Shown here piece after piece: positions 1 through 9,975 of a stretch of DNA of 64,000 nt; position 1 is the first letter of the stretch, and each line of letters begins with the position of its first letter. The stretch is from positions 2,617,901-2,681,900 of the forward strand of contig NZ_DF967972.1 in assembly GCF_001050235.1 (NCBI RefSeq). Direction: 5' to 3'. The DNA is from Longilinea arvoryzae. Lineage in GTDB: Bacteria > Chloroflexota > Anaerolineae > Anaerolineales > Anaerolineaceae. The notes under the pieces are model-generated. The model did not search any database. It was not told the DNA's origin and saw only the letters and a program-made list of their open reading frames with translations. The translations under genes were made by a program, and so were the position numbers.

Positions 1-1001
1 CCGTGGTGGTGGTGGCCGCCGCAGACGAGCCCGCCGGCATGCAATATATCGCTCCCTATTCCGGCTGCTCGATCGGCGAAGAGTTCATGGAATCCGGTCG
101 GGACGCGCTGGTCATTTACGACGATCTATCCAAACATGCCTGGGCATATCGCCAGGTCTCTTTGCTGCTCCGGCGTCCACCAGGTCGTGAAGCTTATCCG
201 GGTGATTTGTTCTACCTGCATTCGCGTTTGCTGGAACGGGCAGCCCGCCTGGCCGTAAAATATGTCATTGTGCCGAAGGATTTCTCCGGTAAGACTGCAA
301 CCCTCAAGGAAAGCGTCAACGAGCAGGTTTTCGACGGACCACGCAGCGAGCATGAAGCTGAACAGGCCATCCAGTCACTGGATGGCGGTGCGGATGGTTA
401 TAAGGTCGCTAAATTGGCCGGTTCGGGTGGCTCGCTGACGGCTCTGCCCATCATCGAGACCCTGCTGGGGGATGTTTCTGCATATGTTCCGACCAACGTG
501 ATTTCGATCACGGACGGCCAGATTTACCTGGAAAACAACCTGTTCAACGCGGGCATTCGCCCGGCCATCAATGTGGGTATTTCGGTTTCGCGCGTGGGTG
601 GTTCCGCCCAGACGAAAGCCATGAAACAGGTCGCCGGGCGTATGCGCCTGGATATGGCCTCCTATCGCGAACTGGCTGCCTTTGCGCAGTTTGGGTCTGA
701 CCTGGATAAAGCCAGCAAGGCGCAGCTAAATCGCGGGCAGCGTCTGCAAGAAGTTCTCAAGCAGCCGCAATATGTGCCAATGTCCCTTGAGAATGAAGTC
801 ATGATCCTGTTCGCCGGCATCAATGGCTTTACGGATACGGTTCCTGTTGAACGCATCAAGGAATGGCAAACGGCCATGCTGCGCTACATGGAGACATCCT
901 ATCCTGAAGTCGGCAAAGAGATTGCCGAGCGGAAACAGATCACCAAAGAGATCGAACCCCGCCTGCGCGAAGCTTTGCAGACCTTCAACGCGACCTTCTG
1001 A
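1..1001 (+). CDS. atpA: F1 ATP synthase subunit alpha (C-terminal part)
   Basis: This is the 3' two thirds of atpA; the gene begins before the window and the first complete codon is at position 3. The product is the non-catalytic nucleotide-binding alpha subunit of the cytoplasmic F1 head. Seen directly: the YIAPYSGC segment, the YDDLSKHA segment and the VSRVGGSAQ motif that carries the alpha arginine finger completing the catalytic site on beta. About 332 residues remain of a family length near 500. It is followed after 23 bases by atpG, in the usual atpAGDC order, so it is the upstream part of one operon. The family call is certain; only the N-terminus is missing. Confidence 0.97.
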   Translation, partial: VVVVAAADEPAGMQYIAPYSGCSIGEEFMESGRDALVIYDDLSKHAWAYRQVSLLLRRPPGREAYPGDLFYLHSRLLERAARLAVKYVIVPKDFSGKTATLKESVNEQVFDGPRSEHEAEQAIQSLDGGADGYKVAKLAGSGGSLTALPIIETLLGDVSAYVPTNVISITDGQIYLENNLFNAGIRPAINVGISVSRVGGSAQTKAMKQVAGRMRLDMASYRELAAFAQFGSDLDKASKAQLNRGQRLQEVLKQPQYVPMSLENEVMILFAGINGFTDTVPVERIKEWQTAMLRYMETSYPEVGKEIAERKQITKEIEPRLREALQTFNATF

Positions 1002-1024
1002 AATCTTCTGGAAAAGGAACCTGA

Positions 1025-1927
1025 ATGCCATCTGCAAAAGAGATGCGGCTCCGGATCCGGAGCGTAAGAAGCTTATCTCATGTCACCAAAGCACTGGAAA
1101 CCGTCAGCGCCAGCAAAGTGCGCAAAGCGGTGCAGGCTGAGAACGCAACCCGGCCATATACGGAAAAAGCCTGGAAAGTGCTGGTGCATTTGGCCCGCCA
1201 ACCCGGACATACCTCCCTGCATCCGCTCCTGGTGCAGCGCGCGGAAGTGAAAAAAGCGCTGGTAATCTTGATTACCAGCGATCGCGGCCTGGCTGGTTCT
1301 TATAATGTTAACGTTATGCGGCAGGCTCAAAAGGCCTTTGGCAATTTTGGAGCGCCGGTTGAATACATCGCCGTGGGACGCAAGGGCCGCGATATGTTGA
1401 TGCGGCGCGGCCGGCCGGTGATGGCTGAATTCAGTGATATTCAAAATGCACCAACCTATGCGGAATTGTCCGCCGTGGGCCATCTGGCGATCGATGAATA
1501 TCTTAAGGGTGAGGTCGACCAGGTGTATGTGGTCTATACTGAATTCATCAATATGATGAAACAGGAACCAGTCGTTGAAAAGCTGCTGCCTTTGGATATC
1601 GAAATCACCAGCCACACGCACGGGCGTTCGACAACGCATCCTTCCGCGGCCGTTTTTTCCTATGAACCGGATGAAGTCACCTTATTAAGCGAAATCATAC
1701 CCAGATTTACGGCCCTGCAAGTGTATCAGGCTGTCTTGTCTTCACAAGCCAGCGAGCATGCCGCACGCATGGTGGCGATGCGGAATGCAACCGATAGTGC
1801 ACGCGACATTGTCGCTGTACTTGAAATGGAATACAACAAAGCCCGTCAACAGGCGATCACCAATGAAATGTTGGATATCGCCGGTGGGGCGAACGCGCTG
1901 GCTGAGACCCTTGCGGGAAAAGCCTGA
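1025..1927 (+). CDS. atpG: F1 ATP synthase subunit gamma
   Basis: Gamma is the rotating central stalk of F1 that couples proton or sodium flow to ATP synthesis. The 300-residue product starts with the typical MRLRIRSVRSLSHVTKAL-like N-terminal helix and ends with the conserved long C-terminal helix (MRNATDSARDIV, then ARQQAITNEMLDI), the two parts that form the coiled-coil shaft. The length is normal (about 285-300). The ATG at 1025 follows a GAAAAGGA Shine-Dalgarno. It lies 23 bases after atpA and 33 bases before the chosen atpD start, so it is co-transcribed with both. Confidence 0.97.
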   Translation: MPSAKEMRLRIRSVRSLSHVTKALETVSASKVRKAVQAENATRPYTEKAWKVLVHLARQPGHTSLHPLLVQRAEVKKALVILITSDRGLAGSYNVNVMRQAQKAFGNFGAPVEYIAVGRKGRDMLMRRGRPVMAEFSDIQNAPTYAELSAVGHLAIDEYLKGEVDQVYVVYTEFINMMKQEPVVEKLLPLDIEITSHTHGRSTTHPSAAVFSYEPDEVTLLSEIIPRFTALQVYQAVLSSQASEHAARMVAMRNATDSARDIVAVLEMEYNKARQQAITNEMLDIAGGANALAETLAGKA

Positions 1928-3361
<1,434 letters not shown>

Positions 3362-3373
3362 GGAGGGCCCTTC

Positions 3374-3802
3374 ATGCCCATTCGCACAGAGATTGTTTCT
3401 CAAGATCGCATAGTCTACCAGGGCGACGCCGATATGGTCGTCTTACCGGGTATCGATGGCGTGATGGGGATTCTTCCCAACCATTCCCCGGTATTGACAG
3501 CCTTACAATACGGTATCATTACGGTACGCCTGAAGGGTGAAGAATATTACTTTACCGTTGCCGGCGGATTTGTAGAAGTCCAACCTGATCAGGTAACCGT
3601 CTTGGCGGACGCCGCAGAGAATGTGGCCGAGATCGATGTCGCCCGGGCGGAAGCCGCCAAAACGCGCGCTGAAGAAATGCTCAAGGAAGGAATTCCATCC
3701 GATCAGGATCGTTATCTGATGATTCAGGCAGCTTTGCGACGGTCCACGTTGCGAATCGACGCCGTAAGACGCTACCAACAAGGACGAAGGTCAAGAGGGT
3801 AA
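3374..3802 (+). CDS. atpC: F1 ATP synthase subunit epsilon
   Basis: Epsilon is the small regulatory subunit on the central stalk. The 142-residue product shows the N-terminal beta-sandwich pattern (IRTEIVSQDRIVYQGDADMV, GIDGVMGILPNHSPVLTAL) and a helical C-terminal arm rich in Ala, Glu and Arg. The length and the LPNHSP-type motif are standard. The start has an excellent AAGGAGG ribosome binding site. It closes the atpAGDC set; the mreB-like gene starts 30 bases further on the same strand and may be read through from it. Confidence 0.95.
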   Translation: MPIRTEIVSQDRIVYQGDADMVVLPGIDGVMGILPNHSPVLTALQYGIITVRLKGEEYYFTVAGGFVEVQPDQVTVLADAAENVAEIDVARAEAAKTRAEEMLKEGIPSDQDRYLMIQAALRRSTLRIDAVRRYQQGRRSRG

Positions 3803-3832
3803 TAGAGAACAAAGTGGAAGGATCATTATAGA

Positions 3833-4837
3833 ATGCCTGTCTTTTCAAGAGAACTCGGAATAGATCTGGGAACCTTTAATACCATCATGGCTGAAGGGAA
3901 CCAGGTTGTTCTTGAATTGCCAACTGTGGTTGCCCTGGTTGTGGCAGAACAGAAAATCGTCGAAATCGGACAGGCTGCAAAAGACATGATGGGCCGGGTG
4001 GGTGAATCCATCGAGATCATCCGTCCGCTTCAAAACGGCGTGATCGCTGATTTTGAAATCACGGAAAAATTACTCGGCCAGATCATTCAGCGCAATCGCT
4101 CTTTCTTCTTCGGCCCGCGGGTGATGCTCACTATCCCTTACGGCACCACCAGCGTCGAAAGCCGCGCGGTGCATGAGGCCGGCATCGGCGCCGGTGCGCG
4201 CGAAGTGTACCTGGTACGGCAGCCGCTGGCAGCTGCGTTGGGAGTCGATTTACCGATCGGAACGCCCTCCGGTAATATGATCATCAGCCTGGGCGGCGGG
4301 ACCAACCAGGCCGCAGTTTTGGCAATGAACGACATCGTAACGGCTGAAACCTCGCGCACGGGCGGCTTGAAAATGGACGAAGCCATCATTTCGTATGTCC
4401 GCAAGAAGTACGGAATGATCATCGGCCAGCCGACCGCCGAACAGCTCAAGATTCGGATCGGCGCCGCCGTTGCCCAGGACTCGCAAATGGCGCTCGAGGT
4501 TCAGGGACAGGACCAGGTATCCGGTCTGCCCAAACCGGTCAATCTGACAACGGATGAAATCGTGGACGCACTCCAGGATCCGCTGAACGAATTAGTCGGC
4601 ATGGTGCGGCGGGTGCTGGAGAAGACGCCTCCCGAATTAATTTCGGACATCATCGATCGCGGCGTTGCGATTTGTGGCGGCGGCGCGTTGATGCGGGGCA
4701 TCGATCGTTACCTGACCAAGGCGCTGGGTATTCCGGCCTATCTGGTGGATAATCCCTTGACCTGTACGGCGGAAGGCGCCGCCAAGGCGCTCGCCAACCG
4801 CGAGGCGCTGCGACGCAGCCTGGTGAGCGTGTATTAA
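3833..4837 (+). CDS. mreB: MreB-like actin-fold protein with altered nucleotide pocket
   Basis: The 334-residue product aligns along its length with the cell-shape actin MreB: an IDLGTFNT phosphate-1 loop (canonical DLGTANT), GGLKMDEAI, YVRKKYGMIIG, the phrase LTTDEIVDALQDPL, and the adenosine-side motif CGGGALMRGID followed by DNPLTC. Two positions that are acidic in catalytic MreB and Hsp70 proteins are changed: the EPMAAA motif reads QPLAAA (Glu to Gln) and the DIGGGTTE motif reads SLGGGTNQ (Asp to Ser, Glu to Gln). The fold and family are clear; polymer formation or ATP hydrolysis may be impaired or altered. It sits 30 bases after atpC and ends at a bidirectional terminator. Whether another, canonical mreB exists elsewhere cannot be seen here. 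Confidence 0.88.
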   Translation: MPVFSRELGIDLGTFNTIMAEGNQVVLELPTVVALVVAEQKIVEIGQAAKDMMGRVGESIEIIRPLQNGVIADFEITEKLLGQIIQRNRSFFFGPRVMLTIPYGTTSVESRAVHEAGIGAGAREVYLVRQPLAAALGVDLPIGTPSGNMIISLGGGTNQAAVLAMNDIVTAETSRTGGLKMDEAIISYVRKKYGMIIGQPTAEQLKIRIGAAVAQDSQMALEVQGQDQVSGLPKPVNLTTDEIVDALQDPLNELVGMVRRVLEKTPPELISDIIDRGVAICGGGALMRGIDRYLTKALGIPAYLVDNPLTCTAEGAAKALANREALRRSLVSVY

Positions 4838-4849
4838 AGGAATTACATA

Positions 4850-4890
4850 AAGAATCACAGCGGCCCTTTTTCAAGAGCCGCTGTATTCTT
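4850..4890. terminator. Bidirectional intrinsic terminator between mreB and rex
   Basis: The arms AAGAAT + ACAGCGGC (4850-4864, with one bulged C) and GCCGCTGT + ATTCTT (4877-4890) form a long stem flanked by A-rich and T-rich ends on the two sides. It lies between the convergent ends of the mreB-like gene and rex and can serve both. Confidence 0.8.
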
Positions 4891-4897
4891 TTATCGA

Positions 4898-5518
4898 TCA
4901 ATCCAGGTAATACGTCATGTGCTGGAGTTTCAGGATGGGGTCGATATAATCGACGTGGACATCAACTGGCAAATTGAGCGTGATGGGCGCGTAAGACAGA
5001 ATGGCCTTCACGCCAGCCTTGACCAGCTTTTCGGCCACTTCCTGGGCCGCCGAGGCCGGAACCGTCAGCATCGCCACGCGAATGCCGGCCTGGCTTACCT
5101 TTTCGACCAGGTCTGTGGTGTCTTGAATGGTGAAAGAACCGACCTGTCTGCCGATAATCTGGGGGTCGTTGTCGAAAACCATGGCCACGCGGAACCCGTG
5201 ATTGGCAAATCCCTGGTATCGCGCCAGGGCGTGGCCCAGGTCACCCATGCCGACCAGTACGATATCCCACACACTGGTGACATTCAGGATGGATTGCAAC
5301 TTGTTGATCAGAAATGGCACCGAATAGCCAGTGCCCTGTTTGCCAAATTCACCAAATTGCGACAGATCTTTCCGAATCTGGGCGGCAGAGATCCCCAGGC
5401 GTTCGCCGAGTTCTTTCGAATTGGTGGTGAGCTTTTTTTCCTGCTGCAATCGTTGCAGCGCCTGGAGATAACGCGGCAACCGGCCAATAACGATATCAGG
5501 TATTTTTTCGGTTTCCAT
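4898..5518 (-). CDS. rex: Redox-sensing transcriptional repressor Rex
   Basis: Rex is a cytoplasmic repressor that reads the NADH/NAD+ ratio and controls fermentative and respiratory genes. The 206-residue product has the N-terminal winged helix (IPDIVIGRLPRYLQAL, then ERLGISAAQIRKDLSQFGEFGKQGTGY) and a Rossmann domain with the GMGDLGHAL dinucleotide loop and a VFDNDP acidic end that fits NAD(H) rather than NADP(H). The C-terminus carries the usual domain-swap helix. Length is typical (about 205-215). Expected targets in such a genome include the ferredoxin- and NADH-linked genes seen elsewhere in the window, but this is inference. Confidence 0.95.
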   Translation of the reverse strand: METEKIPDIVIGRLPRYLQALQRLQQEKKLTTNSKELGERLGISAAQIRKDLSQFGEFGKQGTGYSVPFLINKLQSILNVTSVWDIVLVGMGDLGHALARYQGFANHGFRVAMVFDNDPQIIGRQVGSFTIQDTTDLVEKVSQAGIRVAMLTVPASAAQEVAEKLVKAGVKAILSYAPITLNLPVDVHVDYIDPILKLQHMTYYLD

Positions 5519-5631
5519 TCGTGTCCCTGCGAAATTTACACTGGAAAGGTCGTGAGCAGCCTCTGGTATTCATGACCCCAAACCGCTCACCGGCGTTGCT
5601 GTTGATTGAAGTATAAGGCTTTTTAATCGAG

Positions 5632-5650
5632 TTGTGAAGTTTTTTGCAAA
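5632..5650. promoter_or_regulatory. Weak Rex-operator-like site upstream of rex
   Basis: The sequence TTGTGAAGTTTTTTGCAAA has a good left half (TTGTGAA) and a poor right half compared with the TTGTGAA-N6-TTCACAA type of Rex box. It lies 114 bases upstream of the rex start, in an AT-rich stretch, so autoregulation is possible but the match is weak. Confidence 0.2.
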
Positions 5651-5659
5651 TAATCGTGG

Positions 5660-7930
5660 TTATTTGACCGAAATTGTCAATGTAAGATCCTTTTCAGCGT
5701 CGAACTCCAGAATGAGAAATGGAAATGGCAAGTAATGGCCGGCGGGATAGGCCCGATCTGGGTCTTCGGATTGTCTCAGGAGTGGCAATGCATCGGTAAC
5801 ACCTGCGTGATCGATGATCGCCGCGCCCTGGACCTTCAGTTCGGCGTTGAAGTCCGAGGAAAGCGGCCAGCGAACGACGGTGTCGCCGGCATCCAGATCT
5901 CCGGCGCCCGGCAGCCAGGACAGAAAGATCGGCAGGCGGTGTGGGGTCGGGTCATTCTCCAGCCTGATTTCCAGAGTTCCGTCACTAAGTGAGAAAATGC
6001 GGGTGATTCCACGCCGGTCATCCCGGAGGGTGATTCGATTGTCTTCCGGCGTTGCTGTATAAACCGCCCAATCCGAGCCCGGATCCGCAAAGGCGCCGAT
6101 GACTTCGCTTGAATTCGCCAACGTATCCGAATTGCCCGTTTCAGCAGACAGACCGGCGGTTTCGAATGTCGGACCCATCCACTGGACCGCCTGCGCCCCG
6201 CGGCGTACGGCAGCGAAGGCCAACCGGCCACCTTCGGGATCGAGGACGCTGAAGAAATCCAGATCCGATAGTACGCATTCAGGGTAACCGTCCCAATCCA
6301 AATCCAGATTACACCCGGCCTGGGCGGAGGGCTGTTGGTTCCACCGGCTGGCTTCGATCAGAAAGCCGACCTGGCCAAGCGCGGATGCGTTGAGCTGAGC
6401 CAGGTGCGAATTGACCGCCGGCTGGGTTAACGCGGATACCATCCCGCGGGCGGCATTGGCGAACGGATCGGAGGGCAGCCGGGAAAGGCTCTGGAATATC
6501 AGCCGCGTAAGTTCAGTCGACTCGATCGGATTGGCGGCCGGCATTCCATACGGCGTCAAAACCGCGACCGGGGTGGTGCTTCCGCTGCACAGGGAGTCCT
6601 CCGGACACGTAAAAACTTCGTATAGACCTTGTTTCTCGAGTGTTGGGAACACCACCAGGTCCGAGGTGGAGAGCGGGTGAATCCACGGATGGCCGGCGAT
6701 ATATTGCATGGCCTGATCGGCAACGGTCAGATCGCCCCACGCGCTTTCGGGCAGGCTGCCACCCAGAACGGCCAGGTCAGCCGGGTCCTGACTGAGGGCG
6801 ATATCCAACAGCTTCCGCAGCGCGGCCCGGGTCAGTCCATCCCGCCCAATCGTTTCGCTGGATTGGGATCCCATCGAAAACCGGGCAGGCACAAAACGGA
6901 CGCCATCGAAAAACGCGATGTGGCCCGCATCCTGTAGCGCTGCGTAAACCAGGTCCGGCTGGCGAATGCCACCGTTTTGAGTGTATCCGTAGGAGGCCTT
7001 TCCTACCGGCAACGCGAATCCAGCGGCGATCTTCCGATAGAATGCCGCATTTTCCGTCGAGAAAGCAGGCGACGCATAACCGTTATCCGGCAGACTCAAG
7101 AGGCCGGAATTCGCCATCTGGCGTACTAAATCCAGTCCTCCCACCTGGGTCAAGCCGCGTAGGCTTTGGGGTTGGGCCAGGTCGAGCAGGGTGATTGGGA
7201 CGCGGTGAGTTTGAGCCGCCTTCAATAGATAAACAAGACCATGCCGTTGGCCGTACGGACCGGTATGGGCGCCGTCCCAGCGCCGCAAAAGCTGGGCCGG
7301 GGTGCGAGCCGGAAGCGTATTCCAGAATTCCAAAAGCACGGGTGCGCGCGCCGGAACGGCGCCTTCCAATTGAAACGGGCCGAGTGTGTCGAGGACTTCC
7401 TCGGTATCCGGCGAACTAATCCAGGCCCAGGCGCTGATTTGACGGCTGCCCGAGAAGAGTTGCGACGGTATGGAAAGAACGGCGCAGTCAAGAAAGGAAT
7501 CCCGGACCACGCGCGGCAAAAAAACCCGGGCCAGGAATAACCCATCACGAACGATCATACGCGGGTCCTGGTTGGCGGATGCAGTCAGGATTACATCCCA
7601 GCCAAAGGCGTTACCTGAATCAAAGGGCAATTCTTTACCGCGGCCGGGAAGGAAATCCAACGCAATGTGAAGATCGTAGCCCAACGGATCTTCATTCCCC
7701 AGCAGATCCAGGCGAATTTGAAGATCGGTTTTACTCAGGCGCAGATAAGCGGCGATCAGATCCTGCGCGGGCGAGGGCGAGTCAACGGGATCGAGCAGGC
7801 GCAGGTCGGCGGGTTGCCATACTTGCGTTGGGGTAAGAGTGCTTTCCGGCCCCGGCGCAGCGCCAGCACAGGCGGACATCAACGCGCACAGGGTCAGGAG
7901 CAGGGCAGACAGCCTGGGAAGATTGGACAT
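5660..7930 (-). CDS. Large secreted lipoprotein, function unknown
   Basis: The 756-residue product starts with a short lipoprotein signal (hydrophobic LLLTLCALMSAC, Cys at about residue 21) and continues with a long exported region, so it should sit lipid-anchored outside the membrane. A region near residues 220-330 (DGAHTGPYGQRHG, TLLDL, then NGGIRQPDLVYAALQDAG) is reminiscent of TIM-barrel carbohydrate-active or deacetylase-like proteins, and the C-terminal part contains a DLDWDGYPECVLSD segment followed by a beta-rich region, which resembles the C-terminal domain of some GH57-type proteins. That similarity is weak and no catalytic pair can be named. A TATAAT box ends seven bases before the ATG, which suggests a leaderless transcript. 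Confidence 0.7.
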   Translation of the reverse strand: MSNLPRLSALLLTLCALMSACAGAAPGPESTLTPTQVWQPADLRLLDPVDSPSPAQDLIAAYLRLSKTDLQIRLDLLGNEDPLGYDLHIALDFLPGRGKELPFDSGNAFGWDVILTASANQDPRMIVRDGLFLARVFLPRVVRDSFLDCAVLSIPSQLFSGSRQISAWAWISSPDTEEVLDTLGPFQLEGAVPARAPVLLEFWNTLPARTPAQLLRRWDGAHTGPYGQRHGLVYLLKAAQTHRVPITLLDLAQPQSLRGLTQVGGLDLVRQMANSGLLSLPDNGYASPAFSTENAAFYRKIAAGFALPVGKASYGYTQNGGIRQPDLVYAALQDAGHIAFFDGVRFVPARFSMGSQSSETIGRDGLTRAALRKLLDIALSQDPADLAVLGGSLPESAWGDLTVADQAMQYIAGHPWIHPLSTSDLVVFPTLEKQGLYEVFTCPEDSLCSGSTTPVAVLTPYGMPAANPIESTELTRLIFQSLSRLPSDPFANAARGMVSALTQPAVNSHLAQLNASALGQVGFLIEASRWNQQPSAQAGCNLDLDWDGYPECVLSDLDFFSVLDPEGGRLAFAAVRRGAQAVQWMGPTFETAGLSAETGNSDTLANSSEVIGAFADPGSDWAVYTATPEDNRITLRDDRRGITRIFSLSDGTLEIRLENDPTPHRLPIFLSWLPGAGDLDAGDTVVRWPLSSDFNAELKVQGAAIIDHAGVTDALPLLRQSEDPDRAYPAGHYLPFPFLILEFDAEKDLTLTISVK

Positions 7931-7936
7931 AGTTGA

Positions 7937-7942
7937 ATTATA
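7937..7942 (-). promoter_or_regulatory. -10 box for a leaderless lipoprotein mRNA
   Basis: Read on the minus strand, TATAAT is followed by TCAACT and then the ATG of the lipoprotein gene at 7930. Transcription starting about seven bases after the box would begin at the ATG itself. No Shine-Dalgarno fits between them and no good -35 is visible. Confidence 0.45.
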
Positions 7943-7959
7943 CCCAGACCGGAATCAAA

Positions 7960-7981
7960 GACGGGCGCAACCGCGCCCGTC
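7960..7981 (-). terminator. Intrinsic terminator after the yugP-like gene
   Basis: GACGGGCGC (7960-7968) and GCGCCCGTC (7973-7981) form a perfect nine-base stem with an AACC loop, 23 bases past the stop of the peptidase gene. The T tract is weak on the minus side (CTTTGATT) and stronger on the plus side (GATGTTTTTT). Confidence 0.6.
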
Positions 7982-8004
7982 GATGTTTTTTGATTTAGGA
8001 TGAG

Positions 8005-8700
8005 TCAGTCGCGACGCCGACCGAGCAACAGGAAGAGATAATACAGAACCGTGGAAATGGCTTGAATCGCGGCAGCCACGTATGTGAGCGCAGCGGCATC
8101 CAGCACACGATTAATTCCTTCCATTTCGGTATTGTAAACCACGCCGCTGGTGCTCAACCAGCTCTTGGCCCGGCTGGTGGCGTTCAATTCCACCGGCAGC
8201 GTAACCAGGGCAAACAGGGCGGTCAGGCCAAACAGGATCAAGCCGGCCCAGGCCAGCGAATTGGACGAGAAGAAATACCCCACCATGAAGATGATCGGGC
8301 CCAGCCAGCTGCCGATTTGCACGCTGGGGACCATGGCGGTGCGAAATTTCAACGCGCTGTAACCTTCGGCGTGCTGGACGGCATGTCCGGATTCGTGCGC
8401 GGCAACGCCGGCCGCGGCCAGACTGTTGGCCTGATAGACTTCCGGGCTCAAGCGCAGGGTGCGCGTCGTCGGATCGTAGTAGTCGCTGAGGAATCCACCG
8501 ACCTGTTCCACCTTGACGTTGTTCAATCCGTGGTTATCCAGCATCCGGCGGGCGACTTCAGCTCCGGTCAGTCCGGTATAGCTGCGCACCTTGGAATAAT
8601 GCTCAAACGCGGATTTTACCTTGTATTGCGCCCACATGCCCAGCAGCAAGGCCGGCAAACTGAAGAGCAGGTAAATTCCGTATCCACCGAAAAACATCAT
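8005..8700 (-). CDS. YugP-type membrane zinc metallopeptidase
   Basis: The 231-residue product begins with a membrane segment (IYLLFSLPALLLGMWAQ), then a soluble part with a zinc HExxH motif in AAHESGHAVQHA near residue 100-112, and ends with two or three further membrane helices. This is the layout and length of the neutral zinc metallopeptidase 2 (YugP) family, a membrane peptidase whose substrates are not well known. The start has an AGAAAGGA ribosome binding site. It is followed by a hairpin terminator, so it is transcribed alone or with genes upstream on the minus strand. Confidence 0.88.
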   Translation of the reverse strand: MMFFGGYGIYLLFSLPALLLGMWAQYKVKSAFEHYSKVRSYTGLTGAEVARRMLDNHGLNNVKVEQVGGFLSDYYDPTTRTLRLSPEVYQANSLAAAGVAAHESGHAVQHAEGYSALKFRTAMVPSVQIGSWLGPIIFMVGYFFSSNSLAWAGLILFGLTALFALVTLPVELNATSRAKSWLSTSGVVYNTEMEGINRVLDAAALTYVAAAIQAISTVLYYLFLLLGRRRD

Positions 8701-8820
8701 AAATCCTTTCTCCCGATTCCAGACGCAGGTTTCCCTGAATTTTCATCCGAATAACTATGATCTATCTTACCGGAAAATTGTTTAGAAATTGTAAGAGTAA
8801 GATAAGAATCAGATTAAGAA

Positions 8821-8844
8821 TAAACCCGCCGGTCGGCGGGTTTA
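8821..8844 (-). terminator. Intrinsic terminator of tRNA-Arg
   Basis: TAAACCCGCC and GGCGGGTTTA form a perfect ten-base stem around a GGTC loop, beginning two bases after the tRNA 3' end on the minus strand, and followed there by TTCTTAATCTGATT. Confidence 0.85.
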
Positions 8845-8845
8845 G

Positions 8846-8917
8846 TGTCCCTAGACGGACTCGAACCGTCACTCCCAGCTCCGGAGGCTGGTGCTCTATC
8901 CATTGCGCTATAGGGAC
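8846..8917 (-). tRNA. tRNA-Arg (anticodon CCG)
   Basis: The minus strand reads GTCCCTA at the 5' acceptor arm, an anticodon loop CTCCGGA (anticodon CCG, reading CGG codons), a T arm GACGG-TTCGAGT-CCGTC and TAGGGAC plus discriminator A. All acceptor, anticodon and T stem pairs form. The D stem GCGC/GAGC has one G-A mismatch. The CCA end is not encoded, so it must be added after transcription. A perfect hairpin terminator follows at once. Confidence 0.95.
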
Positions 8918-8974
8918 GATCAGAACAGGGTTCATTTTACCAGCATTCGCCCCCGTGAACAAGGCTTTGTGCTT

Positions 8975-9958
8975 TCAAGCCAGGCCGGTCAGACCGATCG
9001 AAAGCTGCTGCAGTTCGCCCCGTAAATCGGCGATGATTTCACCGTTGCCGTGTTCGTCACCCATGCGGGTAAGCTGGTTCTTTTTATGGGAAAGTTCAGC
9101 ACAAACCTGGTAGAAACGATTGATTTTCCTGCGCCGGGATGTGAACAGGCCACCGGTCCGCCGCCAGAAGGAGCAGGCCGAATGGTATTGTTCGCCGGTG
9201 ATAATGCCGAGCTGTACTTCCTCGTTCAATTGATGCTGGAGGAGCTGATTTTCGCGCCAGATCATGTAAACGATAAAGCCCAGCAGGAACAGCCAGCCGA
9301 TCCAATCGGCCATCGAGGTGACCGCCAGACCGACCATGCCGGTAAGAAACTGAGCCATGGTGTTGTGCAGGGCATGCGTGAAGATCGAGGCTGCCAGGCC
9401 CAGCAGCGGCAGCAGGATCCGCAGTGACGGATTGCGATTCAAGCGCGCGGCGGCCAGGCCGATGCCGATAAAGGAGGTGTAAAAAGGATGTTGCCACCCA
9501 ACCAACACCACCCGGATGAAGGCCAGTTGAAACAACCCCGCAAAGCCCCCTTCCAGATAACCCAGGTTGTAGATGTAATAGGCGTTTTCGGTGGCGGCAA
9601 AACCCAGCGCTGTCACCGCGGCGTAGACGATGCCGTCCAGGATCGAATCGAATTCCCTGTGCGCCAACCAAAAGACCAGCAACACGGCCAGGCCTTTGAA
9701 GGATTCCTCGATGACCGGAGCGACCAGCGATGTCGTGCTGACCTCCGTGGCGGCTTCGGAATGGGTCACCATATACACACCCATACCGATGCCGGTATTG
9801 AGGATGTATGCTGCGCCTGCGGCGACCACCGCGCCCCATAGAAATACGGCCCCGAGCAGCAAGCGCGGCTCCTTTTCGTACCGGTCCAACCAGTAGACGA
9901 ACGTGGCAAATAAGAACATCGGCAGGAAACCAAACAAGAGGGACAAAATAAGCGGCAT
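8975..9958 (-). CDS. PrsW-family intramembrane metalloprotease
   Basis: The 327-residue product is a multi-pass membrane protein with the conserved PrsW motifs in order: APVIEESFKG (EExxK), ALGFAATENAYY (the E-N helix), HPFYTSFIGIGLA and FTHALHNT. These glutamates and histidines form the presumed zinc site in the membrane; the family cleaves anti-sigma factors or other membrane proteins. The C-terminal hundred residues are a charged cytoplasmic tail. An in-frame GTG at 9976 would overlap the upstream gene's stop, but GTGGAGAATTT places its GGAG correctly for the ATG at 9958, which is chosen. It follows the AIR-synthase-like gene closely and is probably co-transcribed. Confidence 0.9.
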   Translation of the reverse strand: MPLILSLLFGFLPMFLFATFVYWLDRYEKEPRLLLGAVFLWGAVVAAGAAYILNTGIGMGVYMVTHSEAATEVSTTSLVAPVIEESFKGLAVLLVFWLAHREFDSILDGIVYAAVTALGFAATENAYYIYNLGYLEGGFAGLFQLAFIRVVLVGWQHPFYTSFIGIGLAAARLNRNPSLRILLPLLGLAASIFTHALHNTMAQFLTGMVGLAVTSMADWIGWLFLLGFIVYMIWRENQLLQHQLNEEVQLGIITGEQYHSACSFWRRTGGLFTSRRRKINRFYQVCAELSHKKNQLTRMGDEHGNGEIIADLRGELQQLSIGLTGLA

Positions 9959-9975
9959 AAATTCTCCACTGAGCA

